Counted from the first letter of the stretch, positions 6,804-19,335 are shown. The stretch is 64,000 nt of DNA from Micromussa lordhowensis (GCA_964020085.1 OZ026600.1:38462919-38526918); one strand, 5' to 3'. The notes: a model not told the origin generated them from the sequence alone. Translations and numbers: made by a program.

Positions 6804-9800
6804 TCATACTGTAGGAAGTTGGCCCCAAACATTAATCTCGCGAAGAAAAATATATTTATCTTGATGCTTCGTTACTAAGATTTTTAAACAAGTGACTTTC
6901 CTGGACTCATCTAAAGATTCCTTCACTTGTCCCTTGTCGAACAAACCAATAGTCTGGAAACTTCCGCAGGAACCATTGCCACTCGTCTGTGTTTCACTAT
7001 CCTCAGCTGACCGGAAGCTAGCTTGCAAAACACCGACATGTAACAAATCGTGAGGCGCCCTGTAAGATCCTGTATCCACGGACACTTTCTGAACAGCGGT
7101 CGCCACGTTAAATGTTATCAAGACGTAATCATTTTTCTGGGGATTCTTGCTCCAAAAATAACCGCTGCCCTTGTCATAAGCATCCTGCGGCTCGCCTTGA
7201 TAAGAAGCCAGTGATGAGGTTACAGTGGCAGGCGGGTTCAGGCCTTTGTACTTCTGATCGTACTGATCAAAAAATTTTTCTCTAACATAATTCAGCCCTT
7301 TTTCAGAGAGCGAGGATTGAACACCTGCGTGTTGGAACAATGATGCCAAAAAGGGTTTTTTTTCATAGCGTACATGATACCTGAAGTCTATCCACCGAGA
7401 CATTAGCCAATCAATGGGTATTTCGTCATACATGAGGTAAATATAAGAAGCCATATTTTCGAGGTCATGTGAATGATAAACCTTCGCCACGCATCCTTTG
7501 ATAGCAACATTAAGCCTCGGCCAGTCCGTGTTAGTTTTTCTTATAACATCTCGCAGCTTGGGTAAGAAACTAGGGGAAGATTTCACGTCATCTTCGAGAT
7601 GAATGTAATAATGGCTGAAGTCCTTACAGTAACACATCAAAAATGAGTTGTCGACGTTTTGCTTGGAGCGCCAAGCTCTTTTTTCAGTGGAATCATCAAA
7701 TGTCTCTTTGATATTATTTAGTTCTGGATAATATTCCTGATATGCTTCAATCACCGTCAGAAACCCTTGTTCAATATATTTGCCAAACGTTTGGAAAAGT
7801 TCCCTCCTCATGGTGGATTTTGCTTGCAAATGCAGATCAGCAAGAAGTATCACAACATAGATGTCTTTCTTTTCCAGGTCGCTGGTGTGATTGATCAAAC
7901 TTTGAGTGGTTTGTAGCAGATAATTTGCCCCATTAGGTCTGACAACTGACGCTATTCCAATTGTAAGAAAACCTTTAAAATAAAAAGAATAATTGCATCA
8001 ATACAAAAGTTATTCGTGATCGATCACTCGGGTGTTGGCAGTTATTTGATGCAATTGTATTAGCGAATCACTGCTTATTGCTGTTTATCTTACACTGTAG
8101 AGGTTTAAACGACCCACAAACCGCCCTTACCCTCTCTTTCTTCTACCTTTCCGTCTTTCAACAACAAAGGCTTCACCCTCACCTCCCCTTGGCCTTTATT
8201 TCCGCTGGGGGAAGGACCATCTTTATTGTCCCTTCCCACCCCTTTGTACGTGAGACCAGAAAACGGAGAAGAAGCTAGAAGACGTATTAAGGCGGGGGTT
8301 TACCTGAATTAAAGTGAAATTTGAGGAAGTTTAAAGAGAGATTGAAAGGGGGAGAAAAGGTTATGGAACACCACCAGACAGTTGCCCGACCCCACAATGG
8401 CACTCGGGTGGTTAGGCAACTGTTTGGTGTGTATCTATCAATTTTTAACTTCAAACTCTAATTTTAAAACAACACCAAATCTTCAAAATTTCCTATTTCC
8501 ATAAATTTTACTAATCCTTTGAGAAAAACTATCTGTCTCCAAATAAACCTAAAAATCACCAAAAAATTTACAAAACGGCGCAAAACATAGATGTGTGTAA
8601 TGAGTGAACAGATTCTTGATTGCTTGAAACGTAAACGAGATATTTGCATTAAGAACATAATACCAAGCCAAAATACGGCTTTCAGGTGGACCCCCGCCTT
8701 AACGCCAGATGTCTTGTAAATTTACAAAAAGAACACGTTTTAGCTAAAATTTAAACCAGGTTTGGGGAAAATGCAGGTTCTTATATGCGGGTTTTTACTG
8801 TATTGCAACCAAGAGACCCCGGCCAGCGCTCGATACCAGACTGCTCAATCCGGAAACCTCCGCCCTCCTAAGTATACCTGTATAATGGTATACCTGTGTA
8901 GAAACCAATCCTCCGCCTCGCCCCAGTCCGCGCGGCTGTTCTACCTTCGCGCGGGTTATGTAAATCGAAAAGTATTTCGCTCGAGTACACAAGTTCAGTT
9001 ACAGCTACGGTACGTCTTTTATGCTATTTCGTTCGCCGTAGTCCCAAATCGTCAGGTAATGTCCTCTTTCTTCGTTTGCTTCGTTCGTTACGCCCTAAAT
9101 TATTGCCGGTGCGTTGGTCACACCTGTATAATGGTATACCTATGTAATGTCAGGTCGGTGTTAGAGTATGCTGCGCAAGTGTGGCAGGATATTCCTTTCA
9201 GATGCTATAGAGTCTATACAAAGAAGAGCTTTGAGAATAATATTTCCTATTTCTAGTTACCAGCAAGCCCTGAATCAAGCAAATCTGACATCCTTAGCTA
9301 ATCGCTGTTGGTGGCGGGTATGAGGATTGAGAGCCACCCTATATCCTTCTTGGCCCCGTAAGTTACAATAAGATCTATCCCATATCAGTTAAGATCGGGA
9401 AATACTAGAGCCGATACAACAATAAAAAGGACTAAGAGAGCAGATGACTTTTTCACATTTAGATTCTCGTGATTCCATGATTATAAGACTTATTCTCTTA
9501 GATAGATTATTATTGTAAAACGATTTAATTATTAGTATCCAATTTTGTAATTTGCGCTGTTTATTCAGTTTTTAACTGCCAGAAGTGTCATGTAACTTTT
9601 TATTTATTTATTTATTTATTTATATTAAGTGCTTGCTTTTTGTTCCTACCTGCCAGTTCGATTCCCTCTTGGTGAGGTAATCGGTATCAAGTTATTTTAT
9701 ATATATTTGATGAAAGCATATATGATGGTTGAATCACATGAACAGGTAGGCCTTGTGTTGAGAACAAATTAATGTGTGCTAACAGACTGTTCCGAGAGTG

Positions 9801-10630
9801 GAGAAAATAACCTCCGACGTGCAGAATTGACTAGTTGTACTTGCTCAGTCGGCTACAATCTCTCAATAAAATTCGTCGTCCTTACTCACGTTTTGTTGTT
9901 GGGTATCTGCCTAGCTTGGTCACTTCAGAGCTGTTCATTGCTTCTTTGTCTGGACATAAGGAATACCTCTTAAACAAGTGTTCTAAAAAAGATGAAAGAT
10001 GCATAAATATTTACTAGTGAAACAGTTTGAGCCACTGCCTTCGCAAAATATCTAAATTCAGAAAACACAACAGACCACAAAAAATCCAGCCTCTTCAAAT
10101 ATGTTTACAAACGTGCGACGAATATATGACAGTTTCAAGTAAATTTTACCAATACATTATAGTCTCTCGGCTCACTTTCATACCAAATTGGGGCCCAGGA
10201 AATGGAAAAGCTATAATTGTGTGTTGTTTTCTTTCCCTCTGAAACACGGAGAACTACGGCTGGCTTATGTGTGCTTACTCAATAAATTTAAACGTGGGCT
10301 GTGCTGTTGGATGCTAACAACAGAAATTAATCAGAAAAAGTTCTAAAACTACCGTGCTCTCTGAAAGCAATATGAAAATTCAAATCTCAAAACATTGGGT
10401 TCTTTACCTCTTCGTTTGCCTGCGCACCTCTGTAATCTTTCAGTCGAAAGAGGTCTCGAAAAGTTTCCCAGACTATGCACAAGATCAGATCTTGTCATTA
10501 GATGTTCGTTTCCTCGTGAAAATGTTGTATAAACAATGAACGATAACATCCCAAGCACCGTTGACAAGATCAAACGACGAAGTGTAAAGTAACGTCTAGT
10601 TCCTCTGAGTAGTCTTGCTGCAACCATCAC
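6804..10630 (-). CDS. MGAT4: MGAT4-like N-acetylglucosaminyltransferase
   Basis: Two exons on the minus strand, 10630-10408 and 7972-6804, join with matching phase 1 (donor GAG|GTAAAG, acceptor TTTTAAAG|GT) to give 463 codons. Exon 1 encodes a short cytoplasmic Arg-rich tail, one membrane segment (about residues 20-37) and a stem: a Golgi type II layout. Exon 2 starts the catalytic domain of the GnT-IV family (Glyco_transf_54) with FLTIGIASVVRPNG, has the metal/sugar-nucleotide EDD motif in YYIHLEDDV (about 201-203), and ends with the C-terminal lectin-like domain typical of MGAT4 (SGYFWSKNPQKNDYV..., about 342 onward). Family members add beta-1,4-GlcNAc to the alpha-1,3 mannose arm of N-glycans. 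Which paralogue (A-D) it matches cannot be settled here. The intron carries a TTAA MITE (8287-8702) and a LINE tail. A broken copy of exon 2 lies at 20456-25190. Confidence 0.9.
8287..8702. mobile_element. TTAA-flanked MITE in MGAT4-like intron
   Basis: The 416 bp element begins TTAAGGCGGGGGTTTACC and ends GGACCCCCGCCTTAA, giving inverted ends of about 22 bp with one or two mismatches. TTAA occurs at both edges, which is consistent with TTAA-specific (piggyBac-type) insertion. No coding capacity is seen. Confidence 0.75.
9120..9625 (+). mobile_element. LINE 3' fragment, decayed
   Basis: Broken frames encode the C-terminal reverse-transcriptase pattern VRSVLEYAAQVWQ...IESIQRRALRII, typical of non-LTR retrotransposons, followed by an AT-rich tail ending in a TTTA-type microsatellite (about 9598-9623). 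Several frameshifts and stops are present. The stretch 8703-9119 before it contains no recognisable gene; the string CCTGTATAATGGTATACCT occurs at both edges (about 8877 and 9123). Confidence 0.7.
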
Positions 10631-11248
10631 TGGTTCCCTCTGTGGAAATTAAACCCAACCAATTAACCTGTGTCTGAGTTACGTGTTGTACCTGCATGCA
10701 TGAGTTACAGTTATAGCGTAATATTTGTATGTCGATTAGCAGTTAGTTTGTTTACTCTTCTACAACTGAGCAAGTTCAAATATTTCCTGAAAGGGACGTC
10801 AGTTTCTATCAATCAATCATCTTTATTGGACCACAAATGAGTTTCATTTAGGATCATTTAGCATTTGCTAGTCACGAGGGTCAGGCAGCAGCTCTCGCTA
10901 GGTCTTTAATGATGATTTCCAGGCCGTAGTGCGCACTCTCGTGAGTTTGTCAGCGTTTTATGTTTTGTTTCATGTGAGACATCACAAAATGTGAACATTT
11001 CGCAACTACTTTCAAAGTTTCAAAACAACCGCCATTATGGATACGAAGCGGTCGAAAGCTTTATACTTTGTTCTTTCTCATATCACTTGATGAAAGAACA
11101 AAATCAATGAAGCTGTTGGAAAAAGAAGTTGAATTGGTATGTGGTTCGTAACGAATAACATCGATTCGCATTCCATCCAGTAGGAACTTATAATATTTAT
11201 AAACATTAGGGTTCCGAGACTGCGCAGTGCGGACTGGAATCATTTTTA
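10631..11248. other. Upstream region of MGAT4-like gene
   Basis: No gene is seen. It should hold the promoter and 5' UTR of the MGAT4-like gene, but I cannot point to a convincing TATA box. Around 10810-10830 there is an ATCAATCAATCATCTTTATTGG string that looks like the end of a LINE or SINE on the minus strand. Confidence 0.35.
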
Positions 11249-11257
11249 AGTACATAT

Positions 11258-11781
11258 CAATCTCGTTCCCAGAGGTCGCGTTCCCTTAGTCCCTTGCGGG
11301 CGTGAAACGAGAACCTCTGGGATAATCCATTTCAGCGCAATTTTTGATTGGTCGAAACCTGAGCATGAGCAGTAGTTTCAATAGCTCAAAATGGCGGACA
11401 AGACGCCGGTAAAGTCAGCGTCAAGTCATTATCATCTTTGTAGATGCTGCAATTTAGAGTTTAAGAACAATCCAATTGAGTTGTTTGGAGAAAAGGCACA
11501 AAATGAAAGTTTTCTAAACCATTTAGAAGAAATCACGGGGCTAAATTCCTTTGACGGCGATGGATTTCCCAGGAAAATTTGCTGAAATTGTTATGGCCGA
11601 GTGAACCAATTTTCGGAATTTAGGATTCTGAGCCTTTCGGCAGCCATTTTCCAAAATGAGTTCACACCTACGCAGTTGAGCCGATAACAAGACTTCTGTT
11701 GGGCTGAAATGGATTATCCCAGAGGTTCTCGTTTCACGCCCGCAAGGGACTAGGGGAACGCGACCTCTGGGAACGAGATTG
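11258..11781. mobile_element. Mutator-like element with 9 bp target duplication
   Basis: The 524 bp element has inverted ends of about 82 bp with very few mismatches (CAATCTCGTTCCCAGAGG... and its complement). It is flanked on both sides by AGTACATAT (11249-11257 and 11782-11790). A 9 bp duplication with long TIRs is the known signature of Mutator-like (MULE) transposons. It contains the ZAD-like ORF 11391-11585 but no transposase. Confidence 0.85.
11391..11585 (+). pseudogene. ZAD-like zinc-finger exon inside the MULE
   Basis: The ATG at 11391 (context CAAAATGG) opens a 64-codon frame with a CxxC pair (Cys17, Cys20, in LCRCCNLEF), an ELFGEKA segment, and GFPRKIC at the end. It stops at TGA (11583-11585), and the same frame then continues NCYGRV... 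to about 11687. The second CxxC of the zinc site is therefore split by the stop. The pattern of two CxxC pairs about 45 residues apart with LFG between them matches the zinc-finger-associated (ZAD-like) domain seen in arthropod and cnidarian regulatory proteins. It may be a captured host exon or a relic of the element's own gene. The domain call is from memory. Confidence 0.55.
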
Positions 11782-11790
11782 AGTACATAT

Positions 11791-14699
11791 ATGACAATTA
11801 AGTTTCTAAAATATACATCATAACACACGAAATCAATCACAAGAGGCGAGATGTTTCTTTAATAATTAATTCCCAAGGTTTCCCATCACTGTGAATATTA
11901 ACTAACATTTGTACATAGACAACAATTAAGAGACAGTCTCTGTACGAGCAGACTGGTCGTTCATTTCTTGTGTGTTGCGAGACATTCATGTACTTATGCT
12001 AAGCCAAAATCCGTTCGATCAGATCTTTTAAATTTTTCGTGTTTTAGGGAATTTTCGGTTCACCCGAGTGGAGGCCCATGACGGCCATTGCCAACACCTC
12101 GATTAAACACATCTTTGAAAATTAATTAAACAGGAACAAAAAATCTCTGCACAAAACAAACACAACAGTTACTTATAATATGTCTTCATTATGTGACAAA
12201 CCCATTTTCAAAAACATTGAATTGAACCAAGCATTCAGCGAGACTTTAACGACACTCATATCGTACAGCTCGACGAGTCATGCAAAAATGGATCAAATTC
12301 AAACTGCTTATGAGAGCTGCTACACTTCGGGCGTAAGATACGAAATGAACGCGTGTTTGCACGAATTCAAATGAGTTGGGTGCATTAGAATTCTGATTTT
12401 GTCTACGAAACCGAAGGAATAACTTTTCTGAAAAAAGTTATTTCTTTTAAAATTACGTGACAGTTTTCGTGAAGTGGTAAAGCTACTTACGAGACTAGTG
12501 CTAAAATTGATTTATTTGATATTCTGGCCACACTGATCGATCAACGCCGCAACAAACACACGAAAAACTAGCAACCTCTATCGAGTCTATCGATGCTGCT
12601 TTGGCGCTTGTCTGTTTTACTATGTCTTGTTCTCGTCTTTGACTTGGTTTATGGGTTTCAGAAATGGGGTAAACATTTTTCAACGAAATGTTGGCCGAAG
12701 GCTTCAACTTCTGTGAAGGCTTCGAAGAAAATTCAGAAAAGCTTGCACAAGGACTTTACTTGTTTATCAATGATTTATACAATTTCAAATGTATTCTCAT
12801 TTCCCCTTGCCCTCCTTTGAAATGTATTCTCATTTCCCCTTGTCCTCCTTTGAATATTAAAATAAAAATTTGTAACAAAATGTGCTTCCTTATTGTACTT
12901 CAGAAAACAGGGTTACAGACTGTTAAAAGTACGTGTAAGAACTTATATTTGGGTTACAGTTAAATTATGATAAACCAAGAAGAGTGATTTTACAAGAAAA
13001 TACACAATACAGTTCTGAATAAATAAAATACTGTATATTCAAGGACCAAACCCTGCAAGTTTATTTACTTTTTCAGGTAATCAACAACTATATATCTCCT
13101 TCACAGGAATTAACAACTTAATTAAGAACCTACTTAACTTAAATTGCCAACAACTAGCCCAAAATACAAGAACCTTGTTCTTTCTCGCTGGTTTTACTGT
13201 AACTCAAAATTCAAAGGCGGAGGGCATTAATTATTGTAAAATGAAAATTTTCAGTCGCCTAAAGCGTTGGCGCAAGGCGAAGAGAAAGGCTGACAAAGAC
13301 AGTGAAAAATGATTAATTAGGTTTCGCAACCCTGGCAGTGGTAATTATTTTCACAAACACGTAAAACATCGACCGAGTGTGAGATACGTTCATGCATATT
13401 ATTTGTGATAATACAATGAATTTTACTTTCTCGTGAGATTCCTTGGAAAATATGTTTCTATATCTATCTATGTACTCCCATATATCGCTTTGCATAGTCC
13501 ATTGCGCCTAGGAACATGAATATGAATATCATTTATGTTGGAAACATAACATGAAATACAATTTTTGTGTGATACAACAAGGAAAGCTTGAAAACAATTA
13601 GACTTCTCGCTCTAAATTTCACGACCAGTGGTCAACTCGGCTTCAGCTTCCATGGTTCATTTCTCCTGCTTAGTGTAATTGTTAAATAGTTTAATTTCGC
13701 ACGAATCTTACCACGTTATAGCTTCATTATTTGTAAGTATTTCATTTCCTATATCAGCGCTTCAGCTCTCTTTGTGTTAATCTTGTTATACGATATATTC
13801 AATAAATTGTATGCTGAGACACTGAAAGGACGCAAAACTGCAATATTTGCATGCACCAGACAGTGTGCTAACTAAATGGTAACAAGTACAAAAAAGGAAA
13901 AAAAATACAAAAGACATTAACGGAAAAAACAAACACCTACTACTATAAAAACGAAACGATTCTTGCGCATACAACAATAGCTTGGTAATATAGCTTTCGA
14001 ATCAAAGTTCCTTGTTTGGGCAATATTGTATTTCTAGAAATCGGTTTGGTTTGGTTTCTTTCATCGTCACATCGTCGTCTTTTAAGTATCTTTGTTAGTT
14101 CGGTTTAGGTTACTTTACACAATGATTTAGTCCTTTTGGATTTTGTTAGTTCCTTTATGTTCGTTAGGTTTTATTTATTTTCAGTTACCGTTTTTTGGCT
14201 TCGTTTAAATAAGTTTGGGTTTGGCAAGCCATGGGTTCTAGTTAAATGCTTTTGTAACTACTGTTGGTGTTCTGAACATCTATTCTAGCTACAGCTAGCA
14301 AGACTTACTCAGTACCGCAGTTTGTGGTTAGGAGTTTCCCTCTAAGTTCCTCTCCTGTGTTGAGCTAAATAAAAGGTTAGGTTACGAGGAAAACTCACGA
14401 AGCTTTGTGTCCCGAGTCGTAATTATGAAATGATAAATTGTTATAGTTGACAGCTGAAAATGGGAAAAGATATATCACTGTGCAGTCACAACTGCTCCGA
14501 CAAAGGAATCGAAAACCCCACGGTAGGAGGCTTCAGAAAACCTTTACTAGTGGAACGCTATCGCCCAGCCTAGAGACTGAAAACTGGTACTACAGAGATC
14601 TAGGCAAACAAAGTAAAACCAAGAAAGCAAGAATCATATTTGCGTGTCTTTCTAGCTGAATGTCTGGTTCTATCTCGCCTAGACTTTAATGATATAATA
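11791..14699. other. Intergenic, no gene recognised
   Basis: AT-rich sequence with several short frames and no family motif. A short direct repeat, TGTATTCTCATTTCCCCTTG (about 12789 and 12823), is the only clear structure. The stretch 14040-14400 is T/G-rich and ends in a polyadenylation-like AATAAAAGG, which may mark an old retroelement. Confidence 0.4.
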
Positions 14700-15320
14700 T
14701 TCTATCCAACTCACTGATTGCCTTTTAAAAAGGTTACAGCGCATCCAGTTGCGGCAGCCAGTTTTGTTTTTGGACGCTATGTGAACAATATTGACTCTGT
14801 TCTAAAGTTAGGCTGGTTGCTTATGAAAGAGAGTAGAGAATGGCAGGTTCTAAAGGCCGCGCACAAAGCTATATACTCTCATGATTGGCCCAGAAACCTT
14901 CAGCTTGAGCAAGTAAGACATGCTAGAAATTTATGGTCATCAAGTAACATAAATCTAGTTATTCCCCATGCCTCGGACACTTTCTAGTATAGTGCGGCAG
15001 CCGTCTTCAATTCTCTGCCATACAATGTTAAATGTTGTGATAATTTTAAATCCTTCAGTAAGCAAACATGATGTATTTTAAGGGAGTGCTGCCCGGAATA
15101 GGGCGGAATGATTTCTTGCCTAGTTTTAATAATGTATATATTGTATAATTACATTTTACTGTTTATTACCTAGCTTTTACAATTCATAATTCAGATTTAT
15201 GTCAATTTCTTTATTTTACTTTTATATCAGCGGAAGAGCCATACCATGGATGTACTGATATTAAACCGTAAATTATTATGATTACTATCATCATTATTAT
15301 TATTATTATTATTGTCTTTC
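14700..15320 (+). mobile_element. LINE 3' end with ATT microsatellite tail
   Basis: A decayed C-terminal reverse-transcriptase tail is readable with one break: VFGRYVNNIDSVLKLGWL..., then a WPRNLQLEQVRHARNLWSS segment, then FNSLPYNVK. This is the usual layout of the region after the reverse transcriptase in CR1-like and related non-LTR elements. The 3' region continues to an ATC/ATT microsatellite at about 15280-15315. Confidence 0.65.
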
Positions 15321-15536
15321 AGTCTAAAGGAAGACTAAGAAGTCTGCAAAGTGGTTATCACCATGTAGGTTCGTGAATTGTTTCCTGGGCTGAAGGCGAT
15401 ATTCACAGACGCGTTTGACGTAATTTAAAGTCTATGAAGACAGATTGTGACACTTTAAATTCATGACGTCAAACGTAAATCATCTATTGTCAAAATTAGC
15501 TGACGTTTCAAAAGAGCCACCTCGTATAATATTGTT

Positions 15537-15990
15537 TTCAGAGCCACCTTAAATTTGCATAACTGCTGCCAGCCCAGTAAACAAAACAGAGACCTAAAAA
15601 TATTGGAAAGATAAATATTGGGATTGTTTTTTTCTTGAATTGTTCTAGTGGGAAATTAAATTAATTTACCATTGACAAGCAACTTTCTGTGTTCACCGGC
15701 CCAGACAGAATTATTTTAAACTTTGCGAAAAGCATTTTATCATACATATTACAATTCGATAATAACAATTGGGGCCACAGGGCGCGTATTTGAGTTATTA
15801 GCACTTGAGCTAGATTTAAAGGTTTCAACAGGTTGTATCATTGTTATGGGAACCTAAAATGCCATAAAGATACCATTATTGGTTCACCGATGGCTGGGCA
15901 TTTATGGGTCTTAATGCGATACCAATATTACAGCCTCACTTGTTAGATCCATCTGCCAAAGTATAACTATATGATTAAACCTAAAGGATG
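15537..15990. repeat. Dispersed repeat family R1, copy 2
   Basis: Starts with CAGAGCCACCTTAAATTTG, as at 6555-6572. Around 15860-15900 it has CCATTATTGGTTCACCGATGGC, shared with 30165-30190. It is inverted relative to parts of copy 1. No coding capacity. Confidence 0.45.
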
Positions 15991-16439
15991 CACTCAAGCT
16001 TTTCTGCCACCGGTGATTGTTGCGTTTTCAAATTTCCCCGGTGTAGCGTGGACGAAAAACATTTGATGCGTTTTTGGAGTGAAAACGCCGTTTTAAAATT
16101 TCTTACGGCGTTGTGTGGCCTTGGTGTCCCAGATCAATCCTGTGGGAGTTGAACTCCTTTCTTATGTAAACACTTTCTTTTTGTTCCAATAAATTTGCAT
16201 GGCTGTGAGCCACGTGAGTTACAATCAAATCAAATTAATGTTCATGATCAAGAAAACACTTCCTGTAATCTGACAAATATAACAATTTTTACAATGAAGC
16301 CCGCAAAAACGGCGTCGAGACTGAAATACATAGTACTATTGTTTACGGTAATAAAAAAGGTTTACTTTCTCGTTTGATACATTTCACAATGTACTAATCC
16401 GTTAGTTTGTTTGCAGGCGTGATTTTAGCTATTTTTCCA
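15991..16439. other. Intergenic, nothing recognised
   Basis: No gene, repeat or RNA motif that I can support. Confidence 0.35.
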
Positions 16440-17250
16440 CGATTTTTCTTCTTTTTTGTCAAAAGGACACAAAATGCTACTTGCCAATGCAAGTTGTCTT
16501 AGCTAGAATAAAAATGAGATTTATGGTCAGCAAAAAGCCTTTATGCATACTAGTTAAAAATAAAATGAATTTCACTTTCGTCCAAACACCTCGTCTACAC
16601 GAGCAATTTTCATGTGACAATTTTTGTGTGGCAAATATATTTGATCGTGTAGATGGCACAGCAAATAATTAACAATTATCCTGCGAAATCACTCGGAATA
16701 TCGTCTGATGCTTAGAAATTTAGAAACTTAGAAATTTAATACTAAAATCAGACGATATTCCGCGAGATTGAGCAGGATAATTGTTTTATTATTCAACAAA
16801 TTGATAACAAAACAGCCTAACATTTTTAAATCTCTCTGTCGACATTTTCTCACTTCACTTTTTCTTCCCACGTACGAAGCTACGTATACCGCCGGATATC
16901 TGTTACCTACGGATGACAGATATCGAGAGCATCATGACCATATTTGGATAGTGTTACAATTTGTTGAGTAATGACTTTGGACAGCGGAGATACGCAAAAC
17001 AAGGCTGCGTAGTCGCTCCTCCATATGACGCTAACGAACATATTTGCCACAGTCCATATGACCAGTCGTCTACACGAGACATTTGTCCAATGTGACAACC
17101 TTTATTTGTCCGGCATAAAAGCTAGCAGGCCAGCTTTTCAGCAAATATATCTTCACATAAAAATTGGCCAATCATCCTTCTTCATCTACACAAGCAAATA
17201 AGAATTGTCACATAAAAAATTGTCACATAAAAACTGCTGGCGTAGACAAG
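16440..17250. mobile_element. MITE interrupted by a foldback element
   Basis: The left part (to about 16668) and right part (from about 16985) share a CGTCTACACGAG / GTGACAATTTTTGTGTGGCAA vocabulary in inverted orientation, with several TTGTCACATAAAAA copies on the right. Between them, about 16670-16980 is a copy of the foldback unit found at 25670-25945 (AACAATTATCCTGCGAAATC...AGACGATATTCCGCGAGATT...). The element therefore looks split by a later insertion. Confidence 0.5.
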
Positions 17251-18280
17251 GCTTAAAAGAAACTCGTCGCGGTCTCCGTCCCAGATCTGTGGTTCCGACT
17301 GAGTTTTTTCCCGTTGATGTTTCAGTATCTACCAAGTTACAGTAGCTGTTTCCTGTGAAGTGTTCGGATGCTGAAATTATTTTTTAGCTACGGAAGTTTC
17401 ATCAAAATAAGATGAAAACCAGCGGGATCTGGAGGATATCGTGTCTACTTGGCAGGCGTTTAAAGGAGAGGGGGTGGCATGGGGAGGGGAAAACGAGAAG
17501 CTCGATCAGAGGGGGAGGGAGGGGAACTTTAACCAACATCAAAATGGTGGAGTGTCCTTTTGAGACTTCTTCATATACTCGAGTAAAATTAATTTGAACC
17601 TTGCATGATAAATTTGTTTTGTTCGATCAGAATATTTCGTTAAGATTTTTGTGTATTGAATAATGCGCATTCGACCTACAATCATGGACAAAAGTCTTGG
17701 GACAAATTTGCACTTCTGACTCGTCCATGACTCGACTTCGACTCTGGGACTTGATTTATTATTCTGTCAGAGGCACTGGATTGTTAATAATATTTGCCCG
17801 CGGAGATTTGACTTTCCTAAAGTAAGACTAGAAAGACAAGAAAGCATCTGGAGGTCAAGAATACAGACGCAAGCCGGTAAAAAATGTCGCAAATTGGACT
17901 GATGCTTGGTGTATTCGTTGCAGACACAGTCCTCCCCCGGCGCCGGGTCGCTCGTGTGTACCTTAAAGGTGAGCCTGCTCGCAGGTTGCGTTTGCTATAT
18001 TACTTGAAACCTGACACAAGCTACACGCACAAAAGGTTCATTTCTCACTTTGCTTGAGTGCGCAAGTCGAACTCTATCAAACTTGGCTTCAAAAGGGGCC
18101 TTAAAACATACATTTTCAAACTATTTATGGATAGCTACTCATGCTTTAGGAGACATACCAGTTTGCGATTTTTGCGCTGCTCAGTTTATGAAGTCACGGT
18201 AAAAATTAAAATCCCGTATCCCGCTCTGTTCCCTTCGCGACGCATCCCAACCCCATAAATACACCAAATATTTCTGTTCC
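17251..18280. other. Intergenic, nothing recognised
   Basis: Contains a purine-rich stretch (about 17460-17530) and no recognisable gene. Confidence 0.35.
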
Positions 18281-18289
18281 CGAAAAAAG

Positions 18290-18960
18290 AGATTTTCAGT
18301 TTTTTTTTCTCCGTTTTATTTGAGAAACGAAAGATACCCACATAATATTTCTTAAAGACACGAGTCAGGCAAATCCGGCAGTCTGAAATTATTATAGAAT
18401 TTCCACGAAATAACTCATTACTTAGAATAGTAGAACTTTGTTTAGAAATGTCCAGCGATTTCAAGTGTATTATTTTGGCTTTGTAGTTGAGGAAATTTTC
18501 GAGCTTGGACATACTATGAAATCTCGATGTTTTGACATTTTGTTCACAATGAAAATAATATTTTTTCAGAAATGCCAAGCGACTTTTTAAATAATGTTTG
18601 GTTTTGTAGTGGACGAATTCTCCGAGCCATACTACAAACATTTTGGCTTACGGGCAAGGTTATTCAAAAATATTAGCTACCCGGCGTCAAAAATTCACAG
18701 ATATGTCAATTTCCACAAAAAATTATCGTTATTATTTGAAACCTCCCCGGAGTATTTGAGTATTTTTATCTTTGGTCATAAACACCACGCGATTTTATTC
18801 AATGATTCGAGTTTGCAAGTTGTCCGACGAGCTTTGTGTGACTCACAGACACGGTTTTCTGAAAACAACTATATACTCGGCAGTCAGAAATTCTTTCCGT
18901 TTTTCCACCGAAATGTCCATTCGAACCTGCCGAGAATGCTCGATCTCTCTATAGAAATAC
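18290..18960. repeat. Degenerate tandem repeats of about 120 bp
   Basis: A block around 18447 (TGTCCAGCGATTTC...TTTTGGCTTTGTAGTTGAGGAA) reappears, diverged, around 18572 (TGCCAAGCGACTTT...TTTGGTTTTGTAGTGGACGAA). Looser similarity continues to about 18900. The open frames crossing this region are probably by-products of the repeats. Confidence 0.35.
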
Positions 18961-19007
18961 TAATGGATTTCCGAACTGCAATTGACCACACGACGAAAGT
19001 CCGCTGA

Positions 19008-19068
19008 TATCTACTATTATTATATGGCTGGCTCCGCGAGCGGGCAAGATGAATCAAATCCTGCGCTG

Positions 19069-19099
<31 letters not shown>

Positions 19100-19278
19100 C
19101 ATCTTGCCCGCTCGGGACTACCCGCCTTGTCCCGCAAGAAAAATTTCCCCAAAAGCCCTATAATAAATCCTTTATTGACCAAGCTTGTTCGGTCAAGATG
19201 TCTTGATATTGGCCTCGTTCTTTTTTTGCGTGTTTATGGACCTCGACTCCGTCTCGGTCCATAAACACGCAAAAAAAG

Positions 19279-19310
<32 letters not shown>

Positions 19311-19335
19311 ACACTTGGTCAATAACCCATACTTC
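19008..19335. mobile_element. Double-hairpin MITE, copy 1
   Basis: Contains a near-perfect palindrome at 19079-19116 (18 bp arms CCCGAGCGGGCAAGATGG, loop AG) and a second hairpin at about 19222-19278 (TTTTTTTGCGTGTTTATGGA and complement). A diverged second copy lies at 38985-39300, and both share the opening TATTATATGGCT. Confidence 0.75.

Noticed and set aside
12593..12963. Overlapping short frames near 12.6-12.9 kb with a hydrophobic start
   Set aside because: The signal-peptide-like start (LLCLVLVFDLVYG) leads into low-complexity sequence with a duplicated 34 bp block. No conserved domain or acceptor/donor pair.
18186..19007. Two frames of about 140-150 codons on opposite strands
   Set aside because: They overlap the degenerate tandem repeats, lack recognisable motifs and oppose each other.
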